A stretch of 64,000 bases of DNA. Origin: Narthecium ossifragum. Its lineage: Eukaryota; Streptophyta; Magnoliopsida; Dioscoreales; Nartheciaceae. This document shows, piece by piece, positions 1 to 10,706 of this stretch (the first letter of the stretch is position 1; every line of letters starts with the position of its first letter). The notes under the pieces are model-generated. The model made no database searches, was not told the origin of the DNA, and saw only the letters and a list, made by a program, of their open reading frames with translations. The stretch lies in the NCBI GenBank assembly GCA_963920575.1, contig OY986970.1:14281588-14345587 (forward strand). The letters are read 5' to 3'. Both the position numbers and the translations under genes were made by a program.

Positions 1-179
1 TGTTGATACGACTCGTACACAGACGGTTCCGGGGCGTTTGGATGATTATGATGGTCATGTCGAGGCCAAATCCTACAAGCATCCCAATGTCGCCTTAATG
101 TCCAACAGCTATCTGGAACACAATGAGCCTTTCTACTCTTATCCCAGTACTTATGATGATTATGTGAATGATACTTATG

Positions 180-510
180 TTGCTACTTCCCATGATGTGC
201 ATTTTTTTTGATGAGCCTAACACGTATGACGCATGTGTAGATGACTTTAGTGCTAGTGATGCTTACATCTACGATTTTAATGCTTATTGTGCACATGCTC
301 AAGATGTTCATGTTGATGATGCATATGCTCATGACTGTAGTGATAGCGTGCATGTTTAAAATTCTAGTCCTATTGATGCACAAGCTATTAATTCTAATGT
401 GTGTGATGCATATGCACGTGATTTTAGCGCTCATACGCATGTTCGTGATACTAACATTCACTATGCATATGCTTATGATTCCAATGTTAGTAATGTACAT
501 GTTATGAGCC
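180..510 (+). repeat. Degenerate Asp/Ala/Tyr/His-codon repeat
   Basis: Short imperfect units such as GATGCATATGCTCATGA recur with a three-base rhythm, so one frame reads as an Asp/Ala/His/Tyr-rich peptide with a stop near 360. Both strands therefore look open over about 100 codons. It lies upstream of the Athila pol fragments and is probably a decayed low-complexity polyprotein segment. I recognise no domain. Confidence 0.45.
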
Positions 511-549
511 TCTGATGCTGAAGATGCACGTGTTTCTACTCAATTTTCT

Positions 550-1152
550 ATGCTAGAGATTTTGGACTTACTTAAGGAGGCTAGAACCAAGCCTAATTTT
601 GACTCTTTCATTCTGCAGTTACTTATGAAGGACGAGGAGAAGGCACGCCAACTATGCGAGGTAATCACATCTTTTAGCGTGCTCAAACTCGGATGGACAC
701 ATAAGTTGGAAGAAGACGAGATACTCCAGTACGGGCTGGACAACAGTGTGGAAGATTCAGACGTCTACCAAGACTACCAGGACCAGGTATTCGTTGAACC
801 TCCATTGGCTGAACTTCAAGTCATTGTTTCTAAGCCGCGAGGTATATTTCCAGTGTTTATTTCGTCTCCTTGGATAGTTAGGAAGAACATGACATTGATA
901 GATATTTTTAAACTTCGACGGATTTATTTCAGATTCTGTGATCTTACCATCCTTGACAACGAGCATGATGACATTATTGATAGGTCATTGGATGAGTCAC
1001 TGACACTTGAGCATAATGATGACACAAATTTCTATTTGAGAGATCTAGCTATTTTGTTTATTGGTGTTAGAATGCACAAGCTAGTTCTCCCACTTGTAAT
1101 ATGCCACTTGGATTCACACGATGAATTACCCTTGGTGATACTACTAAGGTAA
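550..1152 (+). pseudogene. Retroelement polyprotein fragment, unassigned
   Basis: A 200-codon open stretch lies between the D/A/H/Y-rich repeat and the recognisable Athila pol. It is acidic (for example HKLEEDEILQYGL and DYQDQVFVEPP near residues 60-85) and has no motif I can name. Its position just before the RNase H-integrase linker suggests a remnant of the polyprotein between protease and RT, or spacer sequence of the element; RT and RNase H motifs are absent. It is followed by a T-rich untranslated-looking stretch (1195-1370). I would not treat it as a separate host gene. Confidence 0.4.
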
Positions 1153-1380
1153 ACCCTTCAGATCATGGCACTTACTGATTTTGCATATCATCGTGCTAGG
1201 GCACGGCCGCCAAGGGCGCGGTTAAAATCCATGTCTTATAGATAGTAGTTTAGTTTGCTCGATTTGCTTTCTTGTATGCTTGAGAATGCTTGAGTTATTT
1301 TTATGTTGTGTGCTTGCATGTTTGCTTTTGTTTTTGGTTTGTTTTTCTTTTGTTCTTAGGTGCTCGATCAGTCCCCGCTT

Positions 1381-1691
1381 TCCCGTGGAGAACATTGTCG
1401 CTGATCATCTATCAAGGTTGATGGTGGAAGTAGCGGAAAATGAGCCACCAATTATGGATGACTTCCCTGATGAGCAACTCTTTTCAGTTGCACGGCTGCC
1501 CTGGTATGCGCACATTGTTAATTACTTAGCGACAGGTGAGATCCCTTCCTTTTGGAGTGCGCAGGATAAGCGTAGATTTTTGTTACGGTAAAGAAATTTT
1601 ATTGGGATGATCCTTGTCTGTTTAAGTATTGTCCTGACCAGATTATGCGCCGTTGTGTCCCTGATTATGAATCAAGTTTCTTAAAGAGCAT
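1381..1691 (+). pseudogene. Athila pol fragment: RNase H end and integrase N-terminal linker
   Basis: The frame reads VENIVADHLSRL followed by an acidic linker with FPDEQLF and PWYAHIVNYLATGE, which is the RNase H-to-integrase junction of Athila pol. Translation stops at 1589-1591. In another frame the following bases still resemble the start of the integrase zinc-binding domain as far as a Pro-Asp-Tyr-Glu stretch near 1660. From there the sequence jumps directly to the middle of the integrase core. Most of the HHCC zinc domain and the first catalytic Asp are therefore missing, a deletion I estimate at about 400 bp from the usual domain length. Confidence 0.65.
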
Positions 1692-2416
1692 GTTTTGTCT
1701 AGATTTGGTACTCCTAGGGTCATTATTAGTGACCAAGGATCCCATTTTTGTAACCGCTCTTTTGAGGCTTTGATGCGCAGGTATGGAGTGACACATAAGA
1801 TTTCCACTGCTTATCATCCACAGACGAATGGCCAAGCTGAATTAGCCAATAGAGAGATAAAGCAAATCCTGGAGAAGACAGTGAGCCCCAACCGAAAGGA
1901 CTGGTCCTTGAGGCTATCAGACGCATTGTGGGCATATCGCACTGCCTACAAGACTACCCTGGGGATGTCGCCGTTTCGCCTTGTTTATGGAAAACCATGC
2001 CATCTTCCAGTCGAATTAGAACATAAGGCATCCCTATTAAGTCATTAAATCTTACTTTGGATGCTGCAGGTCAGGAACGGAAACTCCAGCTGTCTGAGCT
2101 AGAGGAACTCAGGAATGATGCTTATGAGAGTTCTAGGATCTTCAAGGCAAAGACAAAGGCCTACCATGACAAGAAGATCTTGCGAAAGACGTTTAAAGTC
2201 GGACAACAAGCTTATCTATATGACGCACGACTGCATCTTCATCCTGGGAAGCTGAGATCACGCTGGACAGGCTCCTTCACCATTAGCAGAATATTTGAGA
2301 ATGGGGCTGTGCAAGTTGAAGACCCAAAGGATGGGAGGCTGTTTAAGGTTAATGGACAGCGCTTGAAACAGATTCCAGAGAAAGCGGACCTGAGGAGCAC
2401 ACCGTTTCTCTCGTAG
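1692..2416 (+). pseudogene. Athila integrase core and C-terminal domain, frameshifted
   Basis: Integrase inserts the cDNA copy of the element into chromosomes. The core here keeps the second catalytic Asp ([10 protein letters not shown]) and the Glu ([10 protein letters not shown]), then [20 protein letters not shown] and [16 protein letters not shown]. The frame ends at 2046-2048; homology resumes in another frame (LDAAGQERKLQLSELEE) after a frameshift near 2025-2055. The C-terminal domain has AKTKAYHDKKI and the GKLRSRWTGSF motif and ends at 2416. The N-terminal zinc domain and first catalytic Asp are deleted, so it cannot act as an integrase. Confidence 0.8.
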
Positions 2417-3595
2417 ACATGTCTACGAGGGATGATCTTTCTCCTATCTATCATTTCCCTTTTTGATTAGGTTAGGTTATTTTAGTTTGTTTGCTTTCAT
2501 TCTCATTTGCTTTTGTTTGCTATTTTATGTTTTTAGGATGCCTGCACTTCCGTCTTCCTTGCTTGAGAAAGTCGGCCACCATGAGGAGCCTTGGGCAAGA
2601 TTTCAGATATTCTGTCAGGTGGCCTCGCTCCTATTTCGATTTCTTATTCTTGTTTATGCTATATATCAAAATTGAGCCAACACCTTTTGCTTATTTATAT
2701 GATCAGCACACATTGAGGACAATGTGAATTTCAGGTTGGGGGGTGTAGGCATACATGATCTCATGCATGCTACCTTATTGAGCTTAATAGTGTTGAATTG
2801 ATTATGCTACTAGAAAATTGTACATGAGCTGAAATTTTTATGTTTATTATATATGTTGCTTTCATATGGATTGGCATATACATTGATTGCATGCGTGATA
2901 ACCTGAAGGTAGAACATCATGTGATTCACACACGAACACTTTATGTGCAGTGGCGATTATACTCACCAGAGGAATGAGCATGCTATTGTTAATCTAGACC
3001 ATGATTTCAGCATTAGCTAGTGTTGAGTATTGCATGGAGAAAAAAGAAGAAGAAAAGGTTCTGGAGCTTGATAAAGCTGTGCCTAAACAACTAGTAGGTG
3101 ATCTACTGAGTAACCGGGTGTTTTTGCCTCAGGAAGCGGGGAGCTCGAGTAAAAAGGTAGAACCACTGAAAAAAAAAAATTTATTAAGTGTTTTGCTAAG
3201 TAACCGGGTCTCTGCGCCTCAAGAAGCGGAGAGTGCTCGCGTAAAAAGGCAAAATGTCTGATAGTTGAAGAAAAACAAAAAGAAAAACCAAAAGAGCATG
3301 TTGTACTTAAAGTGCGAGGGTTGGATGATTTGTCATGAAGATGGTAATGTGTTTGGACTAATGGTGAGTAGAAGTTGCTTCTGTACGTAACATTTATTTG
3401 TCACGTCACATGTGTTCTTCTGGATGGTGATTAGCATGTTTGATGTGTAGAAGTTGATTTCATATGTTGGTAGTATGTGTATGAGTATAAGAAGTTTTCG
3501 TGCTCTGTATTGTGTAAAACACTATTGACTTGATAAGGTAGAATTTTTATCATGCATGTCTACATCCTTGAACCATTAGTGTGCTTAATTATATT
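2417..3595 (+). other. Athila 3' non-coding spacer
   Basis: No gene is seen. At about 2711-2745 there is GAGGACAATG followed by a G-rich GGTTGGGGGGTG, the signature that typically follows pol in Athila elements. The remainder is AT-rich. The region where some relatives carry an env-like ORF contains only the short repeat at 3088-3250. Confidence 0.55.
3088..3250 (+). repeat. Imperfect two-copy repeat, LLSNRVxxPQEA
   Basis: In the 86-codon open stretch 3001-3261, a segment reading LLSNRVFLPQEAGSSSKK occurs first, and a diverged copy, LLSNRVSAPQEAESARVK, follows about 90 bp later, separated by a poly-A run. This looks like an internal duplication inside the spacer rather than a real protein. 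Confidence 0.45.
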
Positions 3596-3600
3596 CTATA

Positions 3601-4954
3601 TGTTACGAGCGGTCTACTCGTGATCCTCTCGTAATGAGTCTCTACTGCTCCAATCGATCAGAATCGGCCTGATCGGACTTGATTTGAGTCCAATTGGCTG
3701 ATTTGGCTAGCTGGATCGGATCTGGCTTGAGCTGGATCGGATTTGGCTGAGCCTGATTGGATGGGACTTGACTGGGTCAAGTCTGAAGTGATCTGGATCA
3801 AGCTGATCGGCTTAGATTGGGCTTGATCCGGATTAACTGGCTCGGCTGAATCAATTAGACTTGGCTGAGTCTGATTCAAGTTGGCTGGCTGAACCAGCCT
3901 GGATCCGAGGGCTGAGAAGTCGCCAGAGTGGATGGCCGGCGTAGGGACGGCGGCGGCGGTCGGGATACTTCCAGGAAGTGTCGTTGGACGGTGGGGAAGC
4001 GATCCAACGGCTCGGATCTGGGAGATGGGTGGCGGATCGGCCGGATCTGGGGGAGACGGCGGTAGGGGTTTGGGTTCACCGGCGTCGGGGACGACGGGGA
4101 GCTCGGCTGGGCTTGGGACGTCGGGAAGATAGTCGGGAAAGGGTCGTGAGGTGCTTAGGAAGGATCTGGGAGGTTTTCGGGTGAGATCGAGGTGGGTCTG
4201 GGTTGATGGCGGCGGAGCTTGGAGGTGGTGTTTGCCGGGGAAGACGCCGGAGGGGACGAAGGGCGGAGGGAAGGGTATGGCCGGAGTCGTGGTGCCAAGG
4301 GGAAGAGATTGGCGGTCTTGGATGGGGACGGGGATGGCTGGAGAAGCTGGACGGAGGTATGGCCGGCGGTAGCTAGGGTTGGGTCACGGGAGAGAAGTGG
4401 AGAAGATGATGCTGAGGTGGCAGGTGACGGGGAGAGAGAGTGCTGACGTGGAGGAGAGAGAAACTGGCGTGGAGAGAGAAACACTGGTGGAGGCGGTGCC
4501 GGCTGCGGAGAAGATGACCGACGGGGAAGAAGATGGATCTATGGTAGATATCGGGTGGAAGCTATATTATCTCTACTCCTATGATATTCTACTCCTATGA
4601 TAATTTATCAATTATTCTTAATAATTCATCTCATCATTCATCATGCATAACCTAATACAAACTACTAAGGTCCTTTTATAGAGACCTTGACAGAGTCCTA
4701 ATCCACTAGAAAACCCCCTTGCTTAATTAGCAAGTAATAAGGTTTCTGACTCAACTCAACTTCCTAACTCAAAAGGGACTCTTAATTAATTCCTAACAAT
4801 CAACTAGGACTCAATAAAAGACTAATGATAAATACTAATTAAATACTCTAGTTTGAACTAGGGAAGTCCAAGTCAAACTAGGAAAGAGGTTGAACCAGCT
4901 TGGTTCCTCTTCTGGGTTCGGGTCCAGTTGTTCGAGTCGGATCGACTCGTATCA
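3601..4954 (-). mobile_element. Solo LTR (1354 bp), TSD CTATA
   Basis: On the minus strand the repeat begins TGATACGAGTCGATCCGACT and ends CTCGTAACA. It is flanked by identical 5-bp copies CTATA (3596-3600 and 4955-4959), direct evidence of insertion. A TATA box reading TATAAAAGGACC on the minus strand (about 4672-4683) gives the orientation and resembles the Reina LTR promoters elsewhere in the window. 3650-3900 is full of imperfect TGGATCGGATTTGGCTGAG units, and 3900-4500 is GC-rich leader sequence. There is no internal region, so only the LTR remains. Confidence 0.8.
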
Positions 4955-5002
4955 CTATACGCTTTGAATTGCTACAGACTAGCAATAAGCTGGTTGGGGG
5001 TA
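4955..5002 (+). other. Athila tail between nested solo LTR and 3' LTR
   Basis: Contains the TSD copy CTATA followed by element sequence that ends in GGTTGGGGGTA just before the LTR, a G-rich candidate polypurine tract. Confidence 0.5.
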
Positions 5003-6667
5003 TGATGAGTGCATGAAAGTGCACTCTGAACAACCTTAAAACCATCTCAATTGCTATATTTTCACCCTTAATCAACTTCTTTAGCACTATTTTTATAGTA
5101 TATGTTACTTCACATAGTTGCTTGGAAAATGCAGGAAATTGGAGCTGAAAGAAGCTGAAAAGATTATATGGGTCGACTTGGAAGATGAACCTGTACCTGA
5201 TGATGAAGAACCAGATAATGTGCCATATATATTTGGAAAGCTCTTGAAGTCTAGATTCTGGAGAATTTTACGGTTCGTGATTCCGAGTTTCCTAGAGGAA
5301 GTTACAACATTTTTCGTACCAGTGCGCAGTGCTGAGTGAATAGTGACGGTCGACCGTCGCATCATCCGTGGCATCGACCTTCGCGCCCGAAATCCGCACG
5401 GTCGATCGTAAAATCCTCACGGTCGACCGTCAAAGCCTCACGGTCGACCGTGGAGCTCAAAAATCCTCAAGATCGACCGTAAGATGCCACGGTCGACCGT
5501 AGCATCGACCATGGCATCGACCGTTAGCCTCTGTCAAGAAAAACACTTCCGACGGACGATGCAAAGATCGACCGCAGCGTATCAAAATAAATCATGCACC
5601 TCACGGTCGACCGTCAAGGTCTCACGGTCGACCGCCAGATCAGCCAGGAGCGTATAACGGGTTTAAACTTAACCCGAGTTTGCTAATTCTTGGACCCTAT
5701 AAAGAGGAAACTTAGGGTTACTCAAGGGGGACTTCTTGGACGTTTTTGGAGGCTCTTTTCTGGACGTTTCTCAAGGAAAGAAGATGAAGGAATCTCCATC
5801 CATGGCCGAGTAATCCACGGGCATGGCGGACGGATGATCTAGCGAGGATTAGGGTTTCTTCTCCAACAATGGTTCATAGTTTTTAATCTTTATTGTTAGA
5901 CTCTTTTCTATGTATTGGATCTTCAAATATTATTTTCAGATTATAGATTTCTATGTGGATGATTAATATTATGAATCCAGTCATGCTTCCTTCATGATCT
6001 TATAATCCCATAGTCTTCTCTTTTGATTCTCCTACCGAGTATTGCGAAACCTTTGCTATGCATTGCCCGTAGTGACAGCTGGTATTGTGTATTCTTAGGG
6101 ATATGGTAAGACAAGGTTGGGGCTCTATCCCGTGAGATCTTTGCTATGCATTGCCGATTGTGAGAGTTGGTATTGTGTATTCTTAGGGATCCGGTTAGAG
6201 TTAGGGCTTTGTCCCGATGAACTTTTGCTGCGCGTTGCCTGTAGTTACAGCCGGTATCGTGTATTCTTAGGTTTGGTTGGATGAAGTTAGAACTATAAAG
6301 GGAATAACTAGTCGTAGGAAGAGACATTTATATTTTATCAGATTCATAATTCCATATCTTCCGGTTAAGGTGATTGGGATGTGAATCCCTTAACTGAGTA
6401 TTATATGAACTATTGAGAAGAGAAGAACTTAAATCCGAGTGACGTGATTCCTCAAGCCTAGCCTTATCAAAAGCCTGATATCTTTAGTTAACCTTACATT
6501 ATCATTAATCCTTTGATCTAATTTAGTTTAGTTAGCTTTCTTGATTGTCTTCAATATATTATTATCTGTATTTCTGGATCTTTCCTGCTTGTCTCTCTGT
6601 GGGATTCGACCTCTCTTATGCTGTACTGCACCGCGACCGCTGTGCGTGACACATTTGAGCGACATCA
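5003..6667 (+). mobile_element. Athila 3' LTR (1665 bp)
   Basis: Starts TGATGAGTGCATGAAAGTGC and ends TTTGAGCGACATCA, so the ends form a TGATG/CATCA inverted repeat. A homologous LTR is present as a solo copy at 61100-63753 and as a truncated copy at 59403-59744, which confirms both boundaries. A cluster of CGGTCGACCG palindromes occupies 5338-5640. The sequence CTATAAAGAGG near 5697 is a plausible TATA box, just downstream of the cluster. Confidence 0.85.
5338..5640 (+). repeat. Cluster of ACGGTCGACCGT palindromes in Athila LTR
   Basis: About ten copies or near copies of CGGTCGACCGT, or half-sites such as GCATCGACCGT and GATCGACCGT, lie in 300 bp, usually preceded by CTCA or CCTCA. The cluster ends about 55 bp upstream of the presumed TATA box, the position of an LTR enhancer. 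The related solo LTR at 61100 lacks it. Confidence 0.75.
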
Positions 6668-7504
6668 TTTGCATTAGAGCCTAAGGCTAGGCGCGGGTGA
6701 ATAGGGTCTTCACCGATCTGAGGCTCTCAGGTAGCTCGAATCTAGATCTAGGACCGTGGCTGGGTAGCAAGGACTAGGGCGTGATGGTTATGCCAGATCT
6801 TTGTATTCTCGAGGATGGGTCTATTTGGCTATTATCTGTTGCTCGAGGTGTAGAGGTCGCCCAGAGTTCTCGTCTCATGCTCAGTATCTGTGTTGAGGGA
6901 AGTTACATGCTGCCCTGGGTCCTACCCCTTTTGCTGTTTAGCGCTAGGCGCTTGGTGGTTGAGAGGGACGGCTGTTGACAGTTGAGGTCACAGAGCGCAT
7001 GCCCTGGGGTAGGCGGTAGACGTAACATGAGTTTCCCTTAGAGATGAGACAGAACCTAGGACTTTGTGGTTTCCCCTTTTTTCTGTGCGACGTAGAGTAG
7101 AGTAGAACCCTACTGAGCTTGTTGCTCACTCCTACTCGGGCTGTGTTTGCAGGTGCAGGTGTCGGCTCTTCCTCTGCGGTTCCAGCTGGATCAGGTCTTG
7201 GCGGGGCATCGACTTTCGGAGGCGCTTGAGGTCGTGGAGGGGCATACTTACTTTTTGGCAGCTTTTTGGTTTGTAGTTACCTTTGAGGATGATGTACTGA
7301 ACGTTTAATTTATGAAATCTTGTTCCCTCTTATGATTGAGTTCTATTCCGCAATGTAATATTTAGTTTTACCTTTTATGCCCTTGGATGTCTTTAAGTTC
7401 AAATTTATTCCGCTTTGTGTATTGTCACGCCGTATCGGATGTAACTAGTGTAGGTTTCCCCTCACGTTCCGGTCCAGATGGGTTTTCTGGGTAGGGGTGT
7501 GACA
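6668..7504 (+). mobile_element. Tekay-type LTR, 3' part
   Basis: Matches, in the opposite orientation, the LTR at 45498-48311 (for example the stretch around 6715-6790 with GAGGCTCTCAGGTAGCTCGA against 46280-46310) and ends GGGTAGGGGTGTGACA at 7504. The 5' part is not here because the Athila element was inserted into it; the missing part should lie before the window. TTTGC, the five bases following the Athila LTR, would be the Athila TSD. Confidence 0.65.
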
Positions 7505-9059
7505 CCAAGCCACTATCACGGCCATGGCCCCTAGGAATCCCCGTGGTTCTCTTTTGGCCAGTGTCAAAGTCCGGTGGTCTTGTCGGCGTCGGTCCTTCCC
7601 CATGCACCCTCATCTCTATTGCTTCCTTCTTCGAATAAATATGTTAAAGTGTTGAAAATATGTCATCACATGCTTTGACTTATTATATTTTTATGTGATT
7701 ATGAGTTAAAAGAGTTTATTCATAGACATTATTTCTATTTCATGCATTTGAGTTGATGAATATTATAATTGATTTCTGATGATATATTCAAGGAAATGTA
7801 TAGATGTTTGTGGGTGTCATCCATGAAAACCCTCAGGAGATTATAACTCCTCAACTAAGGTAACCCAGGGGTTTAAATGCTTGTTGCACATGCTAAGTGC
7901 AATCGTGAGACCTACGAAAGTGGCTAGTTAGATTTATTTTTATTCCTTGCTAGTCCTCGAGCAAAGCAAGGAATAAAAATCGATCATTTCTTTGTCCATG
8001 GAGAAAATCAATCATTTATTTTTATTTTTATTTTTATTCCTTTATGGGCGTAGCCAGCAATTGAAGAATAAATGATCGATCTTCACCATATGAAAATCAA
8101 TCATTTCTTTGTCCATGGAGAAAATCAAAGGCCCAGATCTAATCCGTTGGAAGGGTGTTTCCTGGGCTATAAATTGTTGTTTTCTATGGTTTTGAGGGGG
8201 GCTCTTTCTAGGTTTCTTTTTCCTCTTTTTAACTTTTCTTTTTAGAATCTCTTGGAGAAAATCCATGGCGGAAAATCCTCATCAACTTTCATCCATGGAT
8301 CAAAACAAAAAGATGAGTAGGTAAACATTTCACCATGGATTCTTATGATGTAACTAGGGTTTCTATTAGGGATTCTTAAGATTTAGGGCTCGTATACCTT
8401 CTTGAATGATTTGCATGGATTGATCTTAATTTCTTTATGAACCTGGTTTTGATTTTGTTTATGAATGTTTGGATTGTTCTAATATGTTTTAGATCTACAG
8501 CTAATGCATGTTAGGGCTTGGATTGGACTCATCTAATAGGAGAACCATGCTAGAACTATGGAATCTCATATTATGAGGACATCTTATTCGCGATTAGGAG
8601 GTTAATAGTGCTAGAACCACTATAATCTATTCCTAATCCTCCATCTATCATATCTTTATAGATTTGGCCAATCGATGTGCTAGAACCATCTCGATCTTAA
8701 ACCTAAATTCATATTATGATTATTTTCTCGCGATGAATCGGTCTTAATCAGAGGGTTCATTAGCGGTGATCGGAACTAACCATTAGCTCACCAAATTTTA
8801 GATAATTGTTATCGCCGATGAGGGATCATGGAATCTTGTTGAGAGATTAGGAGAACTAGTCATTCACCTATCAACTATTAGGAAAAACATTCTGTTTGGT
8901 TAGCTAGTCCTAATCTTAAAAAGACATGGTATAACCTTTGTTATTCATTAAGAATCCCTTAGTTCTCTCCCTCGCATTTATAAATCTCTTAGTATAAAAT
9001 AGTTTAATTATAATTTCAAACCCTTTCTTAACTCATTGGTAGGAGGCTATACAAAGCTT
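7505..9059. other. AT-rich region, no gene; possibly LTR-derived
   Basis: No convincing ORF on either strand. GGCTATAAATTG near 8169 could be a TATA box, followed by CCATGG-containing leader sequence. The recurrent phrase TGCTAGAACCA (about 8550, 8610 and 8680) is reminiscent of the R/U5 part of large Gypsy LTRs. No TSD, PBS or terminal repeat was found, so the LTR idea is weak. Confidence 0.35.
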
Positions 9060-9992
9060 TATATAGTGAAAACCTAGAGAGGAGGAGTCTAATAAAACCC
9101 AATGCTTTTAAATGAATATGAAATGTAAATAAGCAAGTAACTGAAGGATAAGAGAGAGTTAGAGAGATTGCATAAGATTTTTATAGTGTTTCGGCCGACC
9201 TTGCCTACGTCCACTTCACCCAAGGGTCCTCCTTGGGGTTCCACTACTTGTAAGAACTCTTACAAGATTTTCACCAAGCTTCCGGGTGCTTGGCAACCTA
9301 TCCACCAAGCTTACGGGTGATTGGCAACCTTACAATCTCTCCAAACAACTGTTGGATATCCTCTAAGTTCACTCTTGGATGTCTCTCACAAATTCTACTT
9401 CACACTTGAAGTAGTTTTACAAAAATTAAGCTCTCAAGAAGAAGACTAAAACTTGTTACAATGTTTAGAAATAATCCCCTCAGTCTTACCGCAAGTTTGA
9501 TGCTTCTTCCTATTTATACTTGAGCTCCAAAGCCCTCCAAATAGCCTTCAAACGGTTATTTTCTTCTTTTGCAATGGCTTTTTAACGGCTAGTTTCCTAA
9601 CTGGCGGTCGACCGTTGCATCATCCGCCACATCATTCGTCGCACTCAAACGATAGCCTGGATCAACCGTCGCATCATCCTTCACACTTCACGATCGACCA
9701 TCGCATCGTCCGTGAGCCTCTGTGACGAAATGGGCTTCTCAGGGTCGATACCTTATTCGACCGTCGCTTCACCAAATCTATTCAAATAGGCCGTGGTCGA
9801 CCGTCCCATCGACCACCACATCGACTGTCGCAACTTTAACCTCCGCGGTCGATCTCCGTCCATCGACAATGAGTACTAAAACATCTAAATATGATTTTTA
9901 GCAACTTCCAAATTAAGGGATATAAATATTAAAATAATGTTTTATTATCAAACAAATATTGACATCATCAAAAAAATATTAGGACTAATTTG
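9060..9992 (-). mobile_element. Sirevirus-type LTR, minus strand
   Basis: It is the reverse-complement relative of the LTR at 13537-15650. Shared landmarks include the TTTTGATGATG start region (about 9960-9975), GAAGTGGACGTAG (about 9208-9220), a TATA-like CACTATAAAA, and the GCACCCGGAAGCTTGG region. It carries its own CGGTCGACCG-type sites at 9603-9860. Its boundaries are eroded and no TSD is visible; the adjoining remnant at 9993-10042 comes from another family. Confidence 0.65.
9603..9860 (-). repeat. GTCGACCGT cluster in Sirevirus LTR
   Basis: GGCGGTCGACCGTTGCATCA, further copies of GTCGACCGTC and CATCGACCA, and the phrase GAGCCTCTGTGACGAAA lie within 260 bp. The wording is the same as in the Athila LTR at 5338-5640, although the two elements are a Copia and a Gypsy type. 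Confidence 0.65.
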
Positions 9993-10042
9993 AGGTCCCT
10001 CATGTCCCGGTTCGGATGAATTTTCTGGGTCGGGGTATGACA
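9993..10042 (+). mobile_element. Tekay-type LTR terminus, remnant
   Basis: Fifty bases ending TCTGGGTCGGGGTATGACA match the 3' terminus of the Tekay-type LTR at 7440-7504. The rest of that LTR is missing, so this is a scar joining the inverted Sirevirus LTR to the Sirevirus pol. Confidence 0.5.
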
Positions 10043-10706
10043 GCACTGGTAGCTAGACTTGAGGCAATAAGACTAGTAATAGCTTTTGCATCTTACAATG
10101 ATTTCAAATTATATCAAATGGATGTTAAAAGTGCATTTTTGAATGGTTTCTTAAAGGAAAAGGTCTATGTTGAACAACCCCCCGGTTTTGAGGATCACAA
10201 GTAAGAGGATCATGTATCCAAGCTCTCTAAAGCCTTGTATCATTTGAAACAAGCTCCTAGAGCTTGGCATGAAAGGCTTAGCAAGTTTTTTATGGATAAT
10301 GTTTTTTGTAGAGGACAGATTGATACTACTCTATTTACAAAATAAAAAGAAGAGGACATTTTATTAGTTCAAATTTATGTGGATGATATCATCTTTGGAT
10401 CTTCTAATGAAAAGCTTTGTGAAGGATTAGCCTCATGCATGCAAAGTGAATTTGAAATGAGTTTGATGGGTGGACTCAATTATTTCCTTGGTTTACAAAT
10501 CATGCAAACTCGATAAGGGATCTTTATTAGTCAAGCCAATTACACTAGAGACCTACTCAAGAAGTATGGCTTTAACCAATCCAAAATTTATAGAACCCCC
10601 ATGAGTACAACACTCAAATTAGACAAGGTTGAAGATGGGAAACCCGTTGATGAAACACTTTATAGAGAGATGATTGGTTCCTTACTCTATTTGACCGCAA
10701 GTAGGA
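10043..10706 (+). pseudogene. Sirevirus (Ty1/Copia) reverse transcriptase, broken
   Basis: Reverse transcriptase copies element RNA into DNA. The reading begins inside the domain at LVARLEAIRLVIAFAS and keeps KLYQMDVKSAFLNG (first catalytic Asp), YHLKQAPRAWHERL, and the active-site YVDD in VQIYVDDIIFGSS near 10374. In-frame stops occur near 10202, 10342 and 10515, followed by a frameshift near 10700. Gag, protease, integrase and the RT start are absent, removed at the 10042/10043 junction. The family call rests on these Copia RT motifs together with the downstream Env-like ORF and multiple polypurine tracts. Confidence 0.85.

Larger units (their letters stand above)
1..6667 (+). mobile_element. 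Athila-type Ty3/Gypsy retrotransposon, 3' part
   Basis: This is the 3' portion of a plus-strand LTR retrotransposon; its 5' LTR and gag lie before the window. In order it shows degenerate polyprotein fragments, an RNase H-integrase linker, integrase core and C-terminus, a long non-coding spacer and a 1665-bp 3' LTR. The linker (ADHLSRL ... FPDE), the integrase C-terminus (GKLRSRW) and a conserved GAGGACAATG motif after pol are Athila-like; the lineage call is from family knowledge. A solo LTR is nested at 3601-4954. The element interrupts a Tekay-type LTR whose 3' part follows at 6668. Several frameshifts and an integrase deletion make it inactive. Confidence 0.75.

Noticed and set aside
183..500. 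105-codon minus-strand frame
   Set aside because: Ile/Met/Ser-rich reverse reading of the GATGCATATG repeat.
8042..8266. 74-codon minus-strand frame near a TATA-like box
   Set aside because: Lys-rich at one end because of a T-rich leader; no motif and opposite to the presumed promoter.
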